This document shows, piece by piece, positions 19,101 through 31,010 of a DNA stretch of 64,000 nucleotides. Below the pieces are notes generated by a model. That model made no database searches. It saw nothing but the letters and a program-made list of their open reading frames with translations, and was not told where the DNA came from. This stretch comes from Mytilus trossulus. Its lineage: Eukaryota > Mollusca > Bivalvia > Mytilida > Mytilidae. How positions within the stretch are numbered: position 1 is the stretch's first letter; each line of letters begins with the position of its first letter. The translations under genes and the position numbers were made by a program. Location: assembly GCF_036588685.1 (NCBI RefSeq), contig NC_086374.1, positions 27,334,886-27,398,885 on the forward strand, given 5' to 3'.

Positions 19101-21857
19101 TAATAAATCTTCTGAATAGAGTGAATTGATTCATGGTTTATTGAATACATAAACATGATAAACGACACATTTTTGTGATACAGAATTTACTAAAAATTTT
19201 CCAAAATCTGCTCTTCGGGTCTAGGCAGAAACGAAATTCTTTATTACTTTGTCAATATTTACACTGAAATCCCTATGAATATGCAGTAATGCGAGCAATG
19301 ATAACCTGTCGTTGTTCATTGTTTATTGTACATTTGTTTTCAACAGACGTAGTACACTGATAGATCTTCACGGTAGCACTCCCGTACGTGTTCAACCTCG
19401 AGCTACCTCCCAATTGAATTCATCAAAATTACATGGTCAGTTTCGTACGTCTCCAGACAATGTTGAGATTTGTTCCTTTGTTATTTGTCCTACAACACGA
19501 GGTAGCAGATACGACACAAAGAAGCAATTTTCTGATAAAACCAGACGCGACTCCACTCTCCAGCTTATCATATGGTCTATAAATGCATAATAAAATGAGA
19601 CTTTCCAATACTGTTTTGGCCTGTATGCAGGGTGATTGGCTCTGGTAGTCTGTCGAACACATTGCCTCTGGTTATTTTCAAGGATATCGAAGAATTCTAA
19701 TAAATCTAATGCTGATTGCCGATTGGTACATCTCATTCCACAAAATCAACCATACTATGTAAAATGTGCTCTGAAACTACATGTCTTAAACTGAGTATAA
19801 CAAATTCAAACCTTGTAAAAGATACGAGTTACTGTCCGATTTTGTCATGATCTCCAACAAAACTTCTATTTTGAAACCAAATGCCGTTATTTAATGACAT
19901 TTCATCAATTAAAAAAGTGACAGCATATGTGTTCCTTTAAACATTTATAAATTTTTATTTTGCAATTTTTTTTGCATGCTGAATCAATATGCACGCAACT
20001 GGGTGTTAGCATATAGGGAGCTGTGCGCCTGTATGACAATTTGTAATATGGATAGATCATATGATGTGTGACAATTTGTAATATAGATAGATTATTTGAT
20101 GTGTGACAATTTGTAATATAGATAGATCATATGATGTGTGACAATTTGTGATATAGATAGATCATATCATATGATGTGTGACAATTTGTAATATAGATAG
20201 ATCATATCATATGATGTGCGACAATTTGGAATATAGATAGATCATTTGATGTGTAACAATTTAAAATATTCATAGATCAATTAATGTGTGACAATTTGTT
20301 ATATTGCAGATGTTCAGGAACTTTTTCCAGAAAGAGATTTAAAAAAATCAAATTTGACTGTGATTGTTATTAGTCAGAAAACCACAAATGATATGTCAGG
20401 ATGGAGTGAAGAAGTAGAGGAAGAGAGAGAAAACTTGTTGGCAGAGGTACATGTTTATAATGGGATTGGCAATTGCTTGATATAGAATAAACAAGAGTCA
20501 TTAGCAACATTCAGTTTGTAGCCTTCTTATCTGTGTTAGCTACAAAGATCTGGAAATTTTCTCACACAATTTTGGTGAATAGGATCTTTTCCAGACCCTT
20601 GCTTAGCTATAACTGTAGTCTTTATCATGTTAAGGAATATAAAGGGAAGATTCTATAATTTCTATGCAACTCTCTATGTAACATTTTTTCTTTGTCTCTT
20701 TTGTAACTACTGGCTTTATAGTATATCAGTTAAAACAATATGAGGTGAGGACACATTTGTATGTTCTTTATCGTTTGATGCCCATCATGGGCCATGTCTG
20801 TCACCCCATTACACTTGTTGTGTCCTGATGATAATTAATAACTGCTTGGCAAAATGTTATGAAACTTTAACACAATGTCATAGACCATGACATAGGTGTA
20901 AAATTTGATTTTGACATTTGTCAAGAGAAATGCTCCTTTATTATGTTAGAAATTAGTAATTGGATTGTTTCTTGATAAAAAATTAAGGTCTTGCTTGTCA
21001 AAATCTATACTAAAATGTTATTTTGTTATAGAATACAGCTAAAATTAGATTTGAATCATTCTGGAAAGATTTATTTATGTGTTGTATTTTATTTCTAGTT
21101 CAATGAAGCAGCAACAGATATTTGTAATGTTTTAATGGAGGCTGGATACTGGGCAGATTTTATTGATCCTTCTTGCGGAAAACCTGTATGTAAACTATTA
21201 TAACAAAATCTGTGTTAAGTTTTATATTTTTCACAAAAATTGTCTTTCATGCTTAGATTATACCAGAAAAGTTGCATTACTATAAACATATTTTGGTGAG
21301 CAATTTATTTTCTCATGACTTTCGCGAGTAGAAAAATAACACAGAAATAAATTGTCGCGAATATGTAAAATTTGGATCTGTCCTTCTTCAAGTAGATTAG
21401 AAAATCGAGAAATTAAAAAGTGGACTAGAAAAGGTAAAACACAAAATAAAGTATCCACGAAAATAAGTTGGTTTAAAGTAATAGATGTTGGAAAAGTTAG
21501 TAGAACATCTTGTTTTTGGTAAAAGTATTATTTGTACAGAGAGAATAAATCATATTACTTTGATCTGCAAATAATTTCAATATAATTCTTCTAAAATAAA
21601 AATAAAAGAGCTTTAACAAATTCCTTGATTGCTGTAAATATTTTGTTGATTATTTTCAGTACCTTGGTCCACATACCAATGCCACCATGTTTGAAACAGA
21701 TGAACGTTACAGAACATTTGGATTTGAAATAGATGATCTAGGCTGTTGTAAAGTTCTCAGACATCGTTTGTGGGGAACACATTCTTATGTTGGCTGTCTG
21801 TTCACTGACGCTCCTTTAGATCACCCTTTTATAAGTGCTATTAAAGCAAAGAAGTAG
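16139..21857 (+). CDS. MMADHC: MMADHC, cobalamin trafficking protein CblD, seven coding exons
   Basis: Exons: 16139-16150, 16740-16872, 17745-17965, 18823-18907, 20310-20446, 21099-21185 and 21660-21857, all GT-AG and phase-consistent, giving 290 residues (human 296). The first exon's 5' part begins at an acceptor (TTTTACAG, 16103), so there is an upstream noncoding exon. Conserved blocks include [70 protein letters not shown] and WGTH-YVG. The N-terminus ([11 protein letters not shown], then RAFST) suits a mitochondrial presequence. The family partners MMACHC and steers cobalamin to cytosolic methionine synthase and mitochondrial methylmalonyl-CoA mutase; it has a nitroreductase-like C-terminal fold without its own enzyme activity. 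The Cys pair in DDLGCC (about 254-255) covers the cobalt-binding Cys of the human protein. Complete and apparently intact. Confidence 0.95.
19437..19736 (-). pseudogene. hAT transposase fragment in MMADHC intron 4
   Basis: A 99-residue antisense frame carries the pattern [18 protein letters not shown], then YYAFIDHMI, then LLPRVV-QIT, as in the catalytic/insertion region of hAT transposases related to ZMYM and 52 kDa-repressor-like proteins. Coding likeness may continue past 19437 in another frame (WEVARG region), which implies a frameshift. There are no visible TIRs nearby. It is a dead fragment in an intron and lies on the opposite strand to MMADHC. Confidence 0.6.
20033..20309 (+). repeat. 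35 bp minisatellite running into the exon 5 acceptor
   Basis: Seven tandem units of GTGTGACAATTTGTAATATA plus GATAGATCATATGAT, two of them lengthened by a 5 bp CATAT duplication. The eighth, shortened unit reads GTGTGACAATTTGTTATATT and then GCAG, which is the acceptor of MMADHC exon 5. The array therefore ends exactly at the exon. Units nearest the exon are the most diverged. Confidence 0.9.
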
Positions 21858-21961
21858 TGAGAGTGATATTGAATTTAGACTAATTTGTTATCTATTTCCA
21901 ATGCTATTATTTATGTATGTTGGTGAGAGATTAAATGCTGTTAAACTGATGAAAGAATGGA

Positions 21962-21967
21962 AATAAA
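21962..21967 (+). terminator. Candidate poly(A) signal of MMADHC
   Basis: AATAAA about 105 bases after the stop codon. A second AATAAA-like site lies near 21996 (ATAATAAATG). Either would give a short 3' UTR. Confidence 0.55.
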
Positions 21968-22015
21968 CGTGTTTTAAATGCTTAGACTTGATTATAATAA
22001 ATGTACAGCCAGCTA

Positions 22016-22497
22016 GTATGAAATATTTTTGTACCGGTAATACACTTTTATGTCACAAGAACAAACACACAAAGTATTTGACAGATACTTTCTTATTAGA
22101 TGCATACGTTTGTGCTAAACAAATTTTCCAAGCAAGTAAACCATCTAGATGATCAAACTTTTAACATTGCAGTTATTAAGTCACAAGGCAGTTGTCAGTA
22201 AAATCAAATGTAAACACAAATGTAGAACAAATGCCATAATCTGTAAAAAAGCAGATTCTGAGTTAATTATGTATGCAACTAGTTCTCTTAGCAATGAAAT
22301 GGATTAAGTCCAAGGATTTCATTTAAGGAAATTTGATTTGTTTTTATTGTCAACATGGTCAAAAAAGTTTGATTAATTGTAAAACTTTTGCACTTTGTGA
22401 TAGATGAATTTGTAAGTTCTAACTCCAAAATATTGTTTTTGTATATGAATACTTATTACAGCATGGTTTGTTATGTTTTTCTTAATGCACAATTTTT
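22016..22497. other. Downstream of MMADHC, nothing recognised
   Basis: AT-rich intergenic sequence with no exon or repeat boundary that I can define. Confidence 0.5.
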
Positions 22498-22938
22498 ATG
22501 CTCCACCTACGATAGTAGAGGGGCATTATGTGTTCTGGTTTGTGGCACTGTTCGTCTGTTCGTTAGTCCGTTTGTCTGTGCGTCCTTTCAGGTTAAAGTT
22601 TCAGGTAGTTTTGATGAAGCTGAAGTCCAATCAACTTGAAACTTAGTACACTTGTTGTTTATGATATGATCTTTCTAATTTTAAAGACTAATTAGACCCC
22701 AATTTCACAGTCCACTAAACATAGGAAATAAAAGTGGGAGTTTCAGGTTAAAGATTTGGTCAAGGTAGTTTTTGATGAAATTAAAGTCCAATCAACTTGA
22801 AATTTAGTACATATGTTCCCTATAGTATAATCTTTGTAATTTTAATGCCAAATTAGCTTTTTACCCAATTTCACAGTCCATGGAACATGGAAAAGGATAG
22901 TGCGAGTGGGGCATCTGTGTACTTTGGACACATTCTTG
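22498..22938 (+). mobile_element. Family D Helentron-like repeat
   Basis: Begins right after TTTTT with ATGCTCCACCTACGATAGTA and ends CATTCTTG followed by TT. It contains two internal units of about 165 bp marked by GGTTAAAG, GGTAGTTTTGATGAA and AAGTCCAATCAACTTGAAA. GGGGCAT near both ends (22519, 22908) gives a short subterminal similarity. Non-coding. Confidence 0.6.
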
Positions 22939-23638
22939 TTTATCAGATTATTTTTTTATATGAACTTTTATTAAAGAGTAAACTACTTTTGACTAAAAAT
23001 CGACACAATAAACTTACATGCTCTAGTGCCACATGGTATGAAATAAAGAATATACATATATATTTCCCTGAAGGACATGGTTCAATTTTGGCTTGAATTT
23101 CAAGCTAATTAATAAAATGTAAGAAAGGCCCCAATTTGATTCTTAATTGGAAATATGAAAAATATTTCAATAGTTTTATTGCTTATTGTTTTGCAAATTT
23201 TTTAATCTTAATATTAAAGGCTTGAAAGGCATTTTTTTTGGTGTGCTTTTTTCGACTACAAAGCTTTAAAAACAATTCAAAATGTTCTGTAAATGAAAGG
23301 TGCCAAGGTTTGATTTGAATCACAAAACACAATATTTCCTGAATCAGGGGTTGCAGCTTAGGTAAATTATACTTTAAACTGGATTAGATTATCAAAAGGG
23401 TATATGTATATGTCAGCAAGACAGTCCCTCAACAACACTTAACAACACTAAATGTCTTTAGGTTAACATATAGTCTTCAAAAAAGAGAAGTATTGTCTTG
23501 CCTTGGACATCAATAAATGTCAGTCAACAGTCAAAGAATTTTATGAAACTTGAACAGAAGGTCTTTCCATTTTTCTGATAGATAGCCAATTTCAATATAA
23601 TTTTTGGCAGCGTAACTCTGTCTGCATGCGAAATTAAA

Positions 23639-24480
23639 CAAGAGTGCACACGCTGAAATGTCCTGCCTGCTTTACTAATCATTGATATGTTGACAGTCCT
23701 AAATATAATGCGTTATAACAACTCTCACATAAACCTTACATTAACCAAGAAAACTAAACATTGACCAATGAACCATGAAAATGAGGTCAAGGTCAGATGA
23801 ACCATGTCAGGCAGACATGTACAGCTTAAGAAAATAAGACAAAAACACAACAACTTAACACTGAGTAATGAACCCTGAAAATGAGGTCAAGGTCAAATAA
23901 AACCTGTGCCACTGACATCTAGATCATAAATATTTTCATACACCAAATATAGTTGACCTATTGCATATAGTTTTAGACAAAAAGACCAAAACTTAATAAC
24001 TTTGACTACTGAACCATGAAAATGAGGTCAAGGTCATATGAAACCTGCCAGCTAGACATGTACACCTTCCAATCATTCAATACACCAAATAGTAGACCTA
24101 TTGCATACAATATAACAAAAACAGACCAAAACACAAAAACTCAACTATAACCACTGAACCATGAAAATGAGGTCAAGGTCAGATGACATCTGCCAGTTGG
24201 ACATTTACACCTTATAGTCCTTTCATACACCTAATATATGAATATACTATCCCTATTGCTTATAGTATCGGAGATATGGACTTGACCACCAAAACTAAAC
24301 CTTGTTCACTGATCCATGAAATGAGGTCGAGGTCAAGTGAAAACTGTTTGACAGGCATGGGGACGTTGCAAGATACGCACATAACAAATATAGTTATCCT
24401 ATTACTTATAATAAGAGAGAACTGTTTTGCAAGTAGTCATTGAACCATGAAAATGGGGTAAAGGACATTGGACATATGAC
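23639..24480 (-). mobile_element. Family F repeat, reverse orientation, with tandem units
   Basis: Read on the minus strand it ends CGTGTGCACTCTTG then TT, the same ending as families D and E. The body holds six direct units of about 130-150 bp, each with GAACCATGAAAATGAGGTCA and AGGTCA, at about 23768, 23871, 24009, 24156, 24309 and 24442. The far (5') boundary is not clear. Open frames across it are repeat artefacts. Confidence 0.6.
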
Positions 24481-24844
24481 TGTGACTTCGTTACATGAGG
24501 CATATATATACAAAGTATGAAGCATCAAGGTCTTCCACCTACTAAAATATAAAGCTTTTATGAATTCAGTTAACGCCTGATCACTATCCCTATGTCGAGC
24601 TTTTTGTGACAAACATCGCAGACTCGGAAAAAAAATTAAGTTGATTTTGGACAATCCTGTGATTTTTGTCGCAGAAAGCTTGCAATAGTGATAGTGATCT
24701 AGTGGTAGTGTTAGCTAACTTCTTAAAAGGTTTATATTTTAGGAGATGGAAGACCTGGGTGCTTCATACTTCATATATATACATATCTTTCTATTAAGTT
24801 TCAGTGATCTATGATGAAAACTCTAGAACTCCAGTTGATTATAA

Positions 24845-25210
24845 CAAGAGTGAACACGCTAAAATGTCTCTTTACATTCCGTTGATATTATGTGGATAGT
24901 ACTAAGTAGAAAGCTTTACTACAAATATTACATAAACATAACATGATCCAAGAAAATGAGGTCAAGGTCATATAAACGAACCGTTAATATGAGAAATACA
25001 TTGTACACCTTACAATCATTCAATACCCTAAATATAGTTGACCTATTGCTTATAGTTCTATGAAACAGACTTAACCAAGAAAACTAAACATTGACATATG
25101 AACCATGAAAATGAGGTCAAAGTTATATAAACCATGCCAGGCAGACATGTACGATGTACACCTTACAATCCTTCCATACAACAAATAATTATATAGTTGA
25201 TCAATTGCAT
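24845..25210 (-). mobile_element. Second family F copy, reverse orientation
   Basis: Starts AACAAGAGTGAACACGCTAA, the minus-strand 3' end, and repeats the GAACCATGAAAATGAGGTCA unit near 24945 (diverged) and 25099. It is shorter and more diverged than the copy at 23639. Confidence 0.55.
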
Positions 25211-25224
25211 ATTTTTATGAACAA

Positions 25225-25620
25225 ACATGGCCACCATGGCTAAAATAGAACAGTAGGAGTCAATTGCAGTTTTAGGCTCATATCTCAAAATTTAAAGCTT
25301 AAGAGGAAATCTGACAGGGGGTAAATATGTTCAAAAGGTCAAGATCTACCAGTCCTGTAATTTTCAGATGAACACCCCATTGTTGGGTTGCTTCCACTGA
25401 ATTCGTAATTTTAGGGAAATTTTGCAGTTTTTTTGTTACTAATTTGAAGTTATCACCTTGATATTGTTGGGATAGATATAAACTGTAAAGAGCAAACATG
25501 TTCAGCAACGCAAGATCTACAAAAAAGGTACATGACCAAAATTGTCAATTGACCCCTTAAAGAGTTATTGCCATTTAAAGACAATTTTGAATAATTTGTC
25601 CATCATGTTCGTTAACTATT
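25225..25620 (+). repeat. Internal fragment of family A
   Basis: ACATGGCCACCATGGCTAAA, then TGTTGGGTTGCT, AAACTGTAAAGAGC, GACCCCTTAAAGAGTTATTG in the same order as the family A unit. Neither family end is present nearby. Confidence 0.6.
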
Positions 25621-25632
25621 CTCTGAAACTAC

Positions 25633-26135
25633 TGGTTCCAACTACATGCCCCCATTCAAATGCATTGATCTTCCCTTTAAAAGCCATAACAGTTAGAGCT
25701 AAAGCACGGGGGGGGGGGGTAACTTCGATATTGTTTTGGTAGGGGTGTGCCATTTTTGCCTCAAAAAAACGTACCCATTTTAATATAACATTCACTGAAA
25801 TTCAGTACCTATAGTTATATAAATATTTAGGAAAGAATGACCTATACTTATATACAATATTTAGAAAATGACCCATGCTTATATAAGCACTAACTCATCA
25901 TCACTCATTATTCATAATTATACCAGCTACCCATATTTTTTTATACATAAATTGACATTCTTAATAGCATATTTATATATGGTATGTAGATCATTCCCCA
26001 AATCAATATACCGTTATCAAACGTAAATGCATTTTAATATAGGATGTCGTTAAAAAGGAGGGTCATTTTTATATAAAATCTCGCAAAATTATGACCCATA
26101 TTTTTGGTACATCCCCGTATACCCAATAATAGGAA
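25633..26135 (+). repeat. Unclassified repeats: ATGACCCAT-rich block
   Basis: 25633-25680 matches the interior of the TIR element at 55817-55971 (CATTCAAATGCATTGATC). After a 13 bp G-run, 25722-26115 repeats TATATA and ATGACCCATG/T motifs in both orientations. This resembles a mussel repeat I have seen before, but I cannot set exact ends or class. Confidence 0.4.
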
Positions 26136-26362
26136 GTTGACCCCACGTGAGCTAAAGTCATGAATAAGTCAAAATCTATCTGTTAATCCTTGTGAAATTT
26201 TCAGACAAATTGGACCATGTATCCATCATCCATTGTAGGGTTACTGTCTGAAGTCTCTGAAATCGTTTAGTGTTTTTTTTTATAAATTTTGCTGTTTTTG
26301 GATGTTATCTTTTATATTCTAATAAAAAGAGCAAAAGTAAGATTAATTAAAGCAAAGAATTA

Positions 26363-26607
26363 GGCAGCAACCATTTGATTTTCTGGAGGGGGCTATGGTT
26401 TTTTTTGGAAAAAAGGTTTGTTTCCAGTTTTTGGAGGAAAAAAAAAATGTTTTTGATTCCGAGAAAAAAAAATATTGTTTGTTTCACCCTCAGATGCCAA
26501 TATATGTAATGCTAAAATTGAAAGAAAAAAATTGTTTTTGACTTGTCGCGAAAAAAAATATTTTGTCCAGAAACCCCCCCCCCCCTGAAAATCAAATGGT
26601 TGCTACC
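26363..26607. mobile_element. Harbinger-like MITE, TTA target duplication
   Basis: The ends GGCAGCAACCATTTGATTTT and the reverse complement GGTAGCAACCATTTGATTTT, flanked by TTA at 26360-26362 and 26608-26610. It is related to the MITE at 10369-10649 by the CCATTTGATTTT core. The interior is GTTT/AAAA-rich and ends in a C-run. Confidence 0.75.
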
Positions 26608-26619
26608 TTACAGATAAGA

Positions 26620-28590
26620 GACTTAGCCTCTTGTTTTAATAATAAATTCTCAATTTTTTAAGAGGAAAATTTATACAAAATTATTCAGTCCCTTATTATA
26701 TTGCATATTTTGTTGTATTTTATCTAGATGTCTTTTACTTTTCAATTATGATGTATAAATTTTAAAGTTATAGTGAAAATATTTTATTTAATCATTTTAA
26801 TGTGAGATTATCACAATAATTATAATCGTATGCAAGTAAAATGTTCTTAGACAATCGATGGCATAAGTATGATATAATGATCCTAAATGTTTAGCCAGAT
26901 TTCAGCTAAAAAAAGAGCGGGAAATCCTTTCGGAACATAAACAAATACTCTCTATGTTTATCTTCAGTGTTACAGAAGAAATTTCAACCGAGAAAAAATG
27001 CTGTTTTATTATGTTACAAGTAAGTTTGTGGATTTGAATGGAGAGCAGCAGCAGGAGAATTTAAGTTGGAGATGTTTTTCTTGTATATGAATCGAGTGAC
27101 ATTATCGCAAAAAGGAGTCCCATCAATTGGTAAAAAAAGGGGGGTTGATTGGATAAAAACTTAGATTGGAAATGTCAAGCAATATGCTAGTTAACAACCT
27201 TGTACTATTTTCCATCTTGCTGCCACCACGCCAACAACATTACATGTGTCTGCTATCTTACAGAAACATACAATTAAACTTTAGATTACTTAACCAAGTG
27301 AACATGTTTTGGAAACTTTGAATTAGAAAAATGTCCCCTTAATACTGAAATTCAGCTGAAAAAGTTTGTTAGTGTTATGACCTGAGATTTCATTCTTCAA
27401 TGCAGGTCATGACTTGCATTTTCATTGTCACAGGTTGACAGGTATGATACAACAGTACTTAATTTTTTTCTGAAATTTGAAAGTTAAGGTTCATATGACC
27501 CCTTCTGTACTGTAGCCATGTGAATTACGAAATACCAAAACAGCAAAGATAGTGAATAAAACAGATGGTCCATTTTGAACATTTAAGAAAAATTGAATTT
27601 GGTGAAAATAAAATCAAGAATTTTGTAGAAAATCAAAACACCTTGTGCTGAGTCACTTAAGTCAAGCACACCCATAAGGTGTACTTGAATTGGTCCATAT
27701 TTTTATTTATTTTAACCAATATCTAAATTTATAAACTTGTTTTTAGAAAATCATTGCTAGACAAAAAGTCAAAGAACAGGACAAAACACTACATAGAAAA
27801 CTAAAGAACCCCATATGACATTTGTCCCAGAAGGGTATAAGCATATCCTGCTACACATGTGGTACCTGTATTTAAGGTAAATTCATGGTATACCGCCATC
27901 TTGGATTGTACTATCGCAGTACATAATTAGTCTAGTTATTTGCCCAAATATACTGGACTGATAGGGAATTTTTTTTATATTTACTTATAGCAAGAAAATA
28001 AGTTCGGTGACGCCATCTTTTCTCTTTCTTTTCTTAAAACATATTATAAAACCTATCTTCTCACAATTTATTTCAAAATTCTATCTCATGGATTTTTTTT
28101 ATACTCAAAATGTTTTTTTTTTTCATGATCATTCTAAGCAAATTTAGGCAATTTTCAACGACTCATAGCTTGAAAAATAGTTTGGTGACCCATCCTTTTT
28201 ATTATATTTTTGAAAAGAGCATAGTAAAATCTTCATTTTGGCAAAGTATATTAAAAACATACCGATGATCTACCGTAAGGTATTTAATGTCATCATATTT
28301 ATTCATAGGAAAATTAAAGAATCTACTTTGAAGAAGCATACTATGGAAGAAAAGTACCATTCATTCTAAGTGTATCATTAAGCTGAAAAATAAACTTGGG
28401 TTATCTCTCTTTGAATGAAGACTTATACATGCAGTATCATATTTTGGAGAAGGTCTTAGGCTTAGTTAAAAAAGCCAACTAATGAAATTGTTTAGTGTCA
28501 AGAGACTGACAATGGTAAGAAACTATAGATTATATAGAGAAAATACTTCTTAGTACATTTTACTTAGCTGCATCTGATGTTCAACAATCT
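26620..28590. other. Intergenic stretch, mostly unrecognised
   Basis: No exon supported. 27765-27860 contains a short diverged copy of the 53440-53760 repeat (ACATAGAAAACTAAAGAA, ATCCTGCTACACATGTGG). Confidence 0.45.
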
Positions 28591-28597
28591 ACTGTTT

Positions 28598-28710
28598 TGA
28601 CCCTTCATGTATATTAATGACCTGCCAGACGACTTGACTTACAGTTACCTCAGTCTGTTTGTAGATGACAGTATGATAAACAGGCCACCAGATCAAACAA
28701 GTAGATCTAG
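28598..28710 (+). pseudogene. LINE reverse-transcriptase fragment
   Basis: About 35 codons resembling MYINDLPDDL then LSLFVDDSMI, the usual non-LTR reverse-transcriptase stretch (YINDLP ... LFADD) with Val in place of Ala before the catalytic Asp pair. Coding likeness is lost on both sides, so it is a dead fragment. Confidence 0.55.
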
Positions 28711-28737
28711 ATGCATCAACTTATTGGTTTGGTTGAC

Positions 28738-28949
28738 AGCTGTTAATCCAGATGTATGTACAGTGCTTACTGTCAAAAAAAAAGAAAAGCTATTCAGTAT
28801 TTCTACATGATACATACACTATAACTATAATCTGGTACCTTTGCTAGCTGTTAATCCAGATATATGTACAGTGCTTACTGTAAAAAAAAGAGAAAAGCTA
28901 TTCAGTATTTCTACATGATACATACACCTTAATCTGTTACCTTTGCTAA
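28738..28949 (+). repeat. 108 bp tandem duplication
   Basis: Two nearly identical copies starting GCTGTTAATCCAGAT at 28739 and 28847, each including ACAGTGCTTACTGT, an A-run, GCTATTCAGTATTTCTACAT and TACCTTTGCTA. It directly follows the LINE fragment. Confidence 0.8.
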
Positions 28950-29529
28950 CTATTTTGGAACAGTACAGTCATACCTTAAATGTGTGAAATCACTGAGTGT
29001 TCTTAAATGGTACCTGAAAAATAAAAACCAGAAACCTTTGGGACCTCTGAGACAGGTCCGCAATCTAAGCCTCACACCATATAAGTGTATAAATATATAT
29101 AAGATAACACCAAGGTTATATTAAAAATAAAATAAGTTGTAATTATAGAGTTAAGATGATCCAAAAAAGTTCCTGAAACTGATGTGGTCTTTTTTTAGAT
29201 AGCAGGAGGTTAATTTACAGTTTGGAATGAATTTGCAAGCTTATATTAGACATATAAAGATACATGTATTAAAGCCAAGCAGTTAGTATTTGTCTCCAGA
29301 AGAGAACTGGGCATAGCATAGGTGAGTATTGCGCATCAAAAGATATATTTAAGCCAAACTGTTAATACTAGACTCCAGATAAGCAAAACAGTGAGCTTAG
29401 CTGTTAATGTTTGACCCAAGAATAACATACATAAAGACTGTATAAAAAAGAATGTTTGTCTACAGAAAGTTACATGAAATAACAAATCTTAAATCTACTA
29501 TGGACCATCAGAATATGAATAATTACTTT

Positions 29530-29929
29530 TTAAGGGAGCTGGCTTCTCAGTTTCAAAGTAATTAACTTTTCAAAACACTAGCATATATTGATAGGGGATT
29601 AATAAAGGAATCCAAAAATAAAAAAAAATTAGATAGGTCACCATGCTTGTTTTTCGAGATATTAGCCATTGAAATTTTGGCGGGAAAACGTCCTCTCTTG
29701 ACTTTTCATAGCTTTATCATTGACAAGTTTAAGTCCTCAAAAACTATTCAAAAGTAATTAAAATGTTATAAGACTTTAACAGACAGCTTATCATTATACA
29801 TGTAAAATAATTATAAAAAGAAAAATGGGGGTCACCGGGCAAATTTTGTTAAGGCATTCAAGTTGACAAAACCAGAGGATTCCAAAAATCGGTCCAAAAT
29901 TCCAAAACATGACAAGCGAGCTTCCTTAA
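29530..29929. mobile_element. 400 bp TTAA-flanked TIR element
   Basis: Starts TTAAGGGAGCTGGCTTCTCA and ends in the inverted match (reverse complement TTAAGGAAGCTCGCTTGTCA, 17 of 20 identical). Including the TTAA at each end, this fits piggyBac- or Kolobok-type MITEs. Non-coding. Confidence 0.6.
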
Positions 29930-30121
29930 CTCCATCAGTCAGTTTTTATGGTTTTATTATAATGACGGATAATGAACCAGGTAGTGAGTGCCATGATTGT
30001 AAACAGACTGAAGAACAGAGAGGAAGAACAAAGTGGATGAACAAAGATAAAAAACAAAAATGATGATCAAAGATGATGAACAAGGGGATGAACAAAGCTG
30101 GTTGATGCCTGTCAGATAATA

Positions 30122-30189
30122 ATGAGCACCAGAAGATATCAAGAAAAGATGAGTGATGCAGCTACTATTGAATGGCAGAAGTTAGACAG
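30122..30189 (+). CDS. Possible first coding exon, unknown gene
   Basis: An ATG at 30122 is followed by 22 codons ending at donor GACAG|GTATGA in phase 2; it would encode a basic, polar start (MSTRRYQEKMSDAATIEWQK). The sequence just upstream is a low-complexity GATGAACAAAG repeat that could be 5' UTR. No downstream exon in matching phase was found, and it cannot join the exon at 36593. Weak candidate. Confidence 0.25.
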
Positions 30190-30244
30190 GTATGATTTTA
30201 TTTGCCAAAATATGTTCTTATGCACCAAAAAAACTTATATATTA

Positions 30245-30345
30245 TTGGCAAAGAGACAACTGTCCACCAAAGAAAAAGTGACAAGGATATGAGCAACTAA
30301 AGGTCACCATACTGCCTTCAACCATGAGAAAACTCAATACTATAT
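30245..30345 (-). repeat. SINE-like repeat fragment, reverse
   Basis: Antisense match to the 3' half of 7495-7768 (GAGACAACTGTCCACCAAAG, AAGGTCACCATACTGCCTTC). Confidence 0.55.
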
Positions 30346-30892
30346 AAGTCAGCTTAAAAAAGGTTTCAGAAACAATTTTTTCAAGAGTAAAATAACAACC
30401 TGATTTATGCTAAACACAATAAACAAATAATGATGACAGGCCACAACCAACAACAATCACAGCTTCTGGCTTAGACATGCAATATTTTTTCTCTTGAGTT
30501 ACAGGTAATTATATTTTATGGCCAATTTTAGCTTGCCTGGACTAAAAAGTCTTTGGGAGCTTTTGCCATCTCTTAGCATCATTTGAACATTTTACCGTTA
30601 TCATTGTTTGTTTTCTCTTTTTGAAAATATTCTCTTTCAGAAACTATTGAATGAATTGAACCAAACTTTATGTGAATGTAACTGTTTATTTGTGTGTCTA
30701 GTTTATGAATATTGTATCTGATATTTAGATGTTTTGTCCAACATATTCACTGTTGTCAGATATAGAACATCGGGGTAAGCTTACAGTTTTTGACTTACAA
30801 CAAGTCATGATTTATCTATCCTGAATATTTTAGAAAGGTTGGGACAACTGATTTTGGAGTTATTGTCCCTGATATGCCTATACAGAAAAAAA

Positions 30893-31010
30893 GATGTGAT
30901 ATGATTACCAATGAGACAACTTTCCACCAGATGACAAATGACTTGATATAAGCAATTATAGCATCTGTACTACAGATTCTGTAGTGTATTATGGCCTTCA
31001 ACTATAAGAA
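30893..31010 (-). repeat. SINE-like repeat fragment, reverse
   Basis: Antisense match including GATGTGATATGATTACCAAT, GAGACAACTTTCCACC and GGCCTTCAACTATAAG. It has a short interior insertion relative to other copies. Confidence 0.55.

Noticed and set aside
19312..19590. Plus-strand frame of 92 codons in MMADHC intron 4
   Set aside because: It is the shadow of the antisense hAT transposase fragment, which matches a known family.
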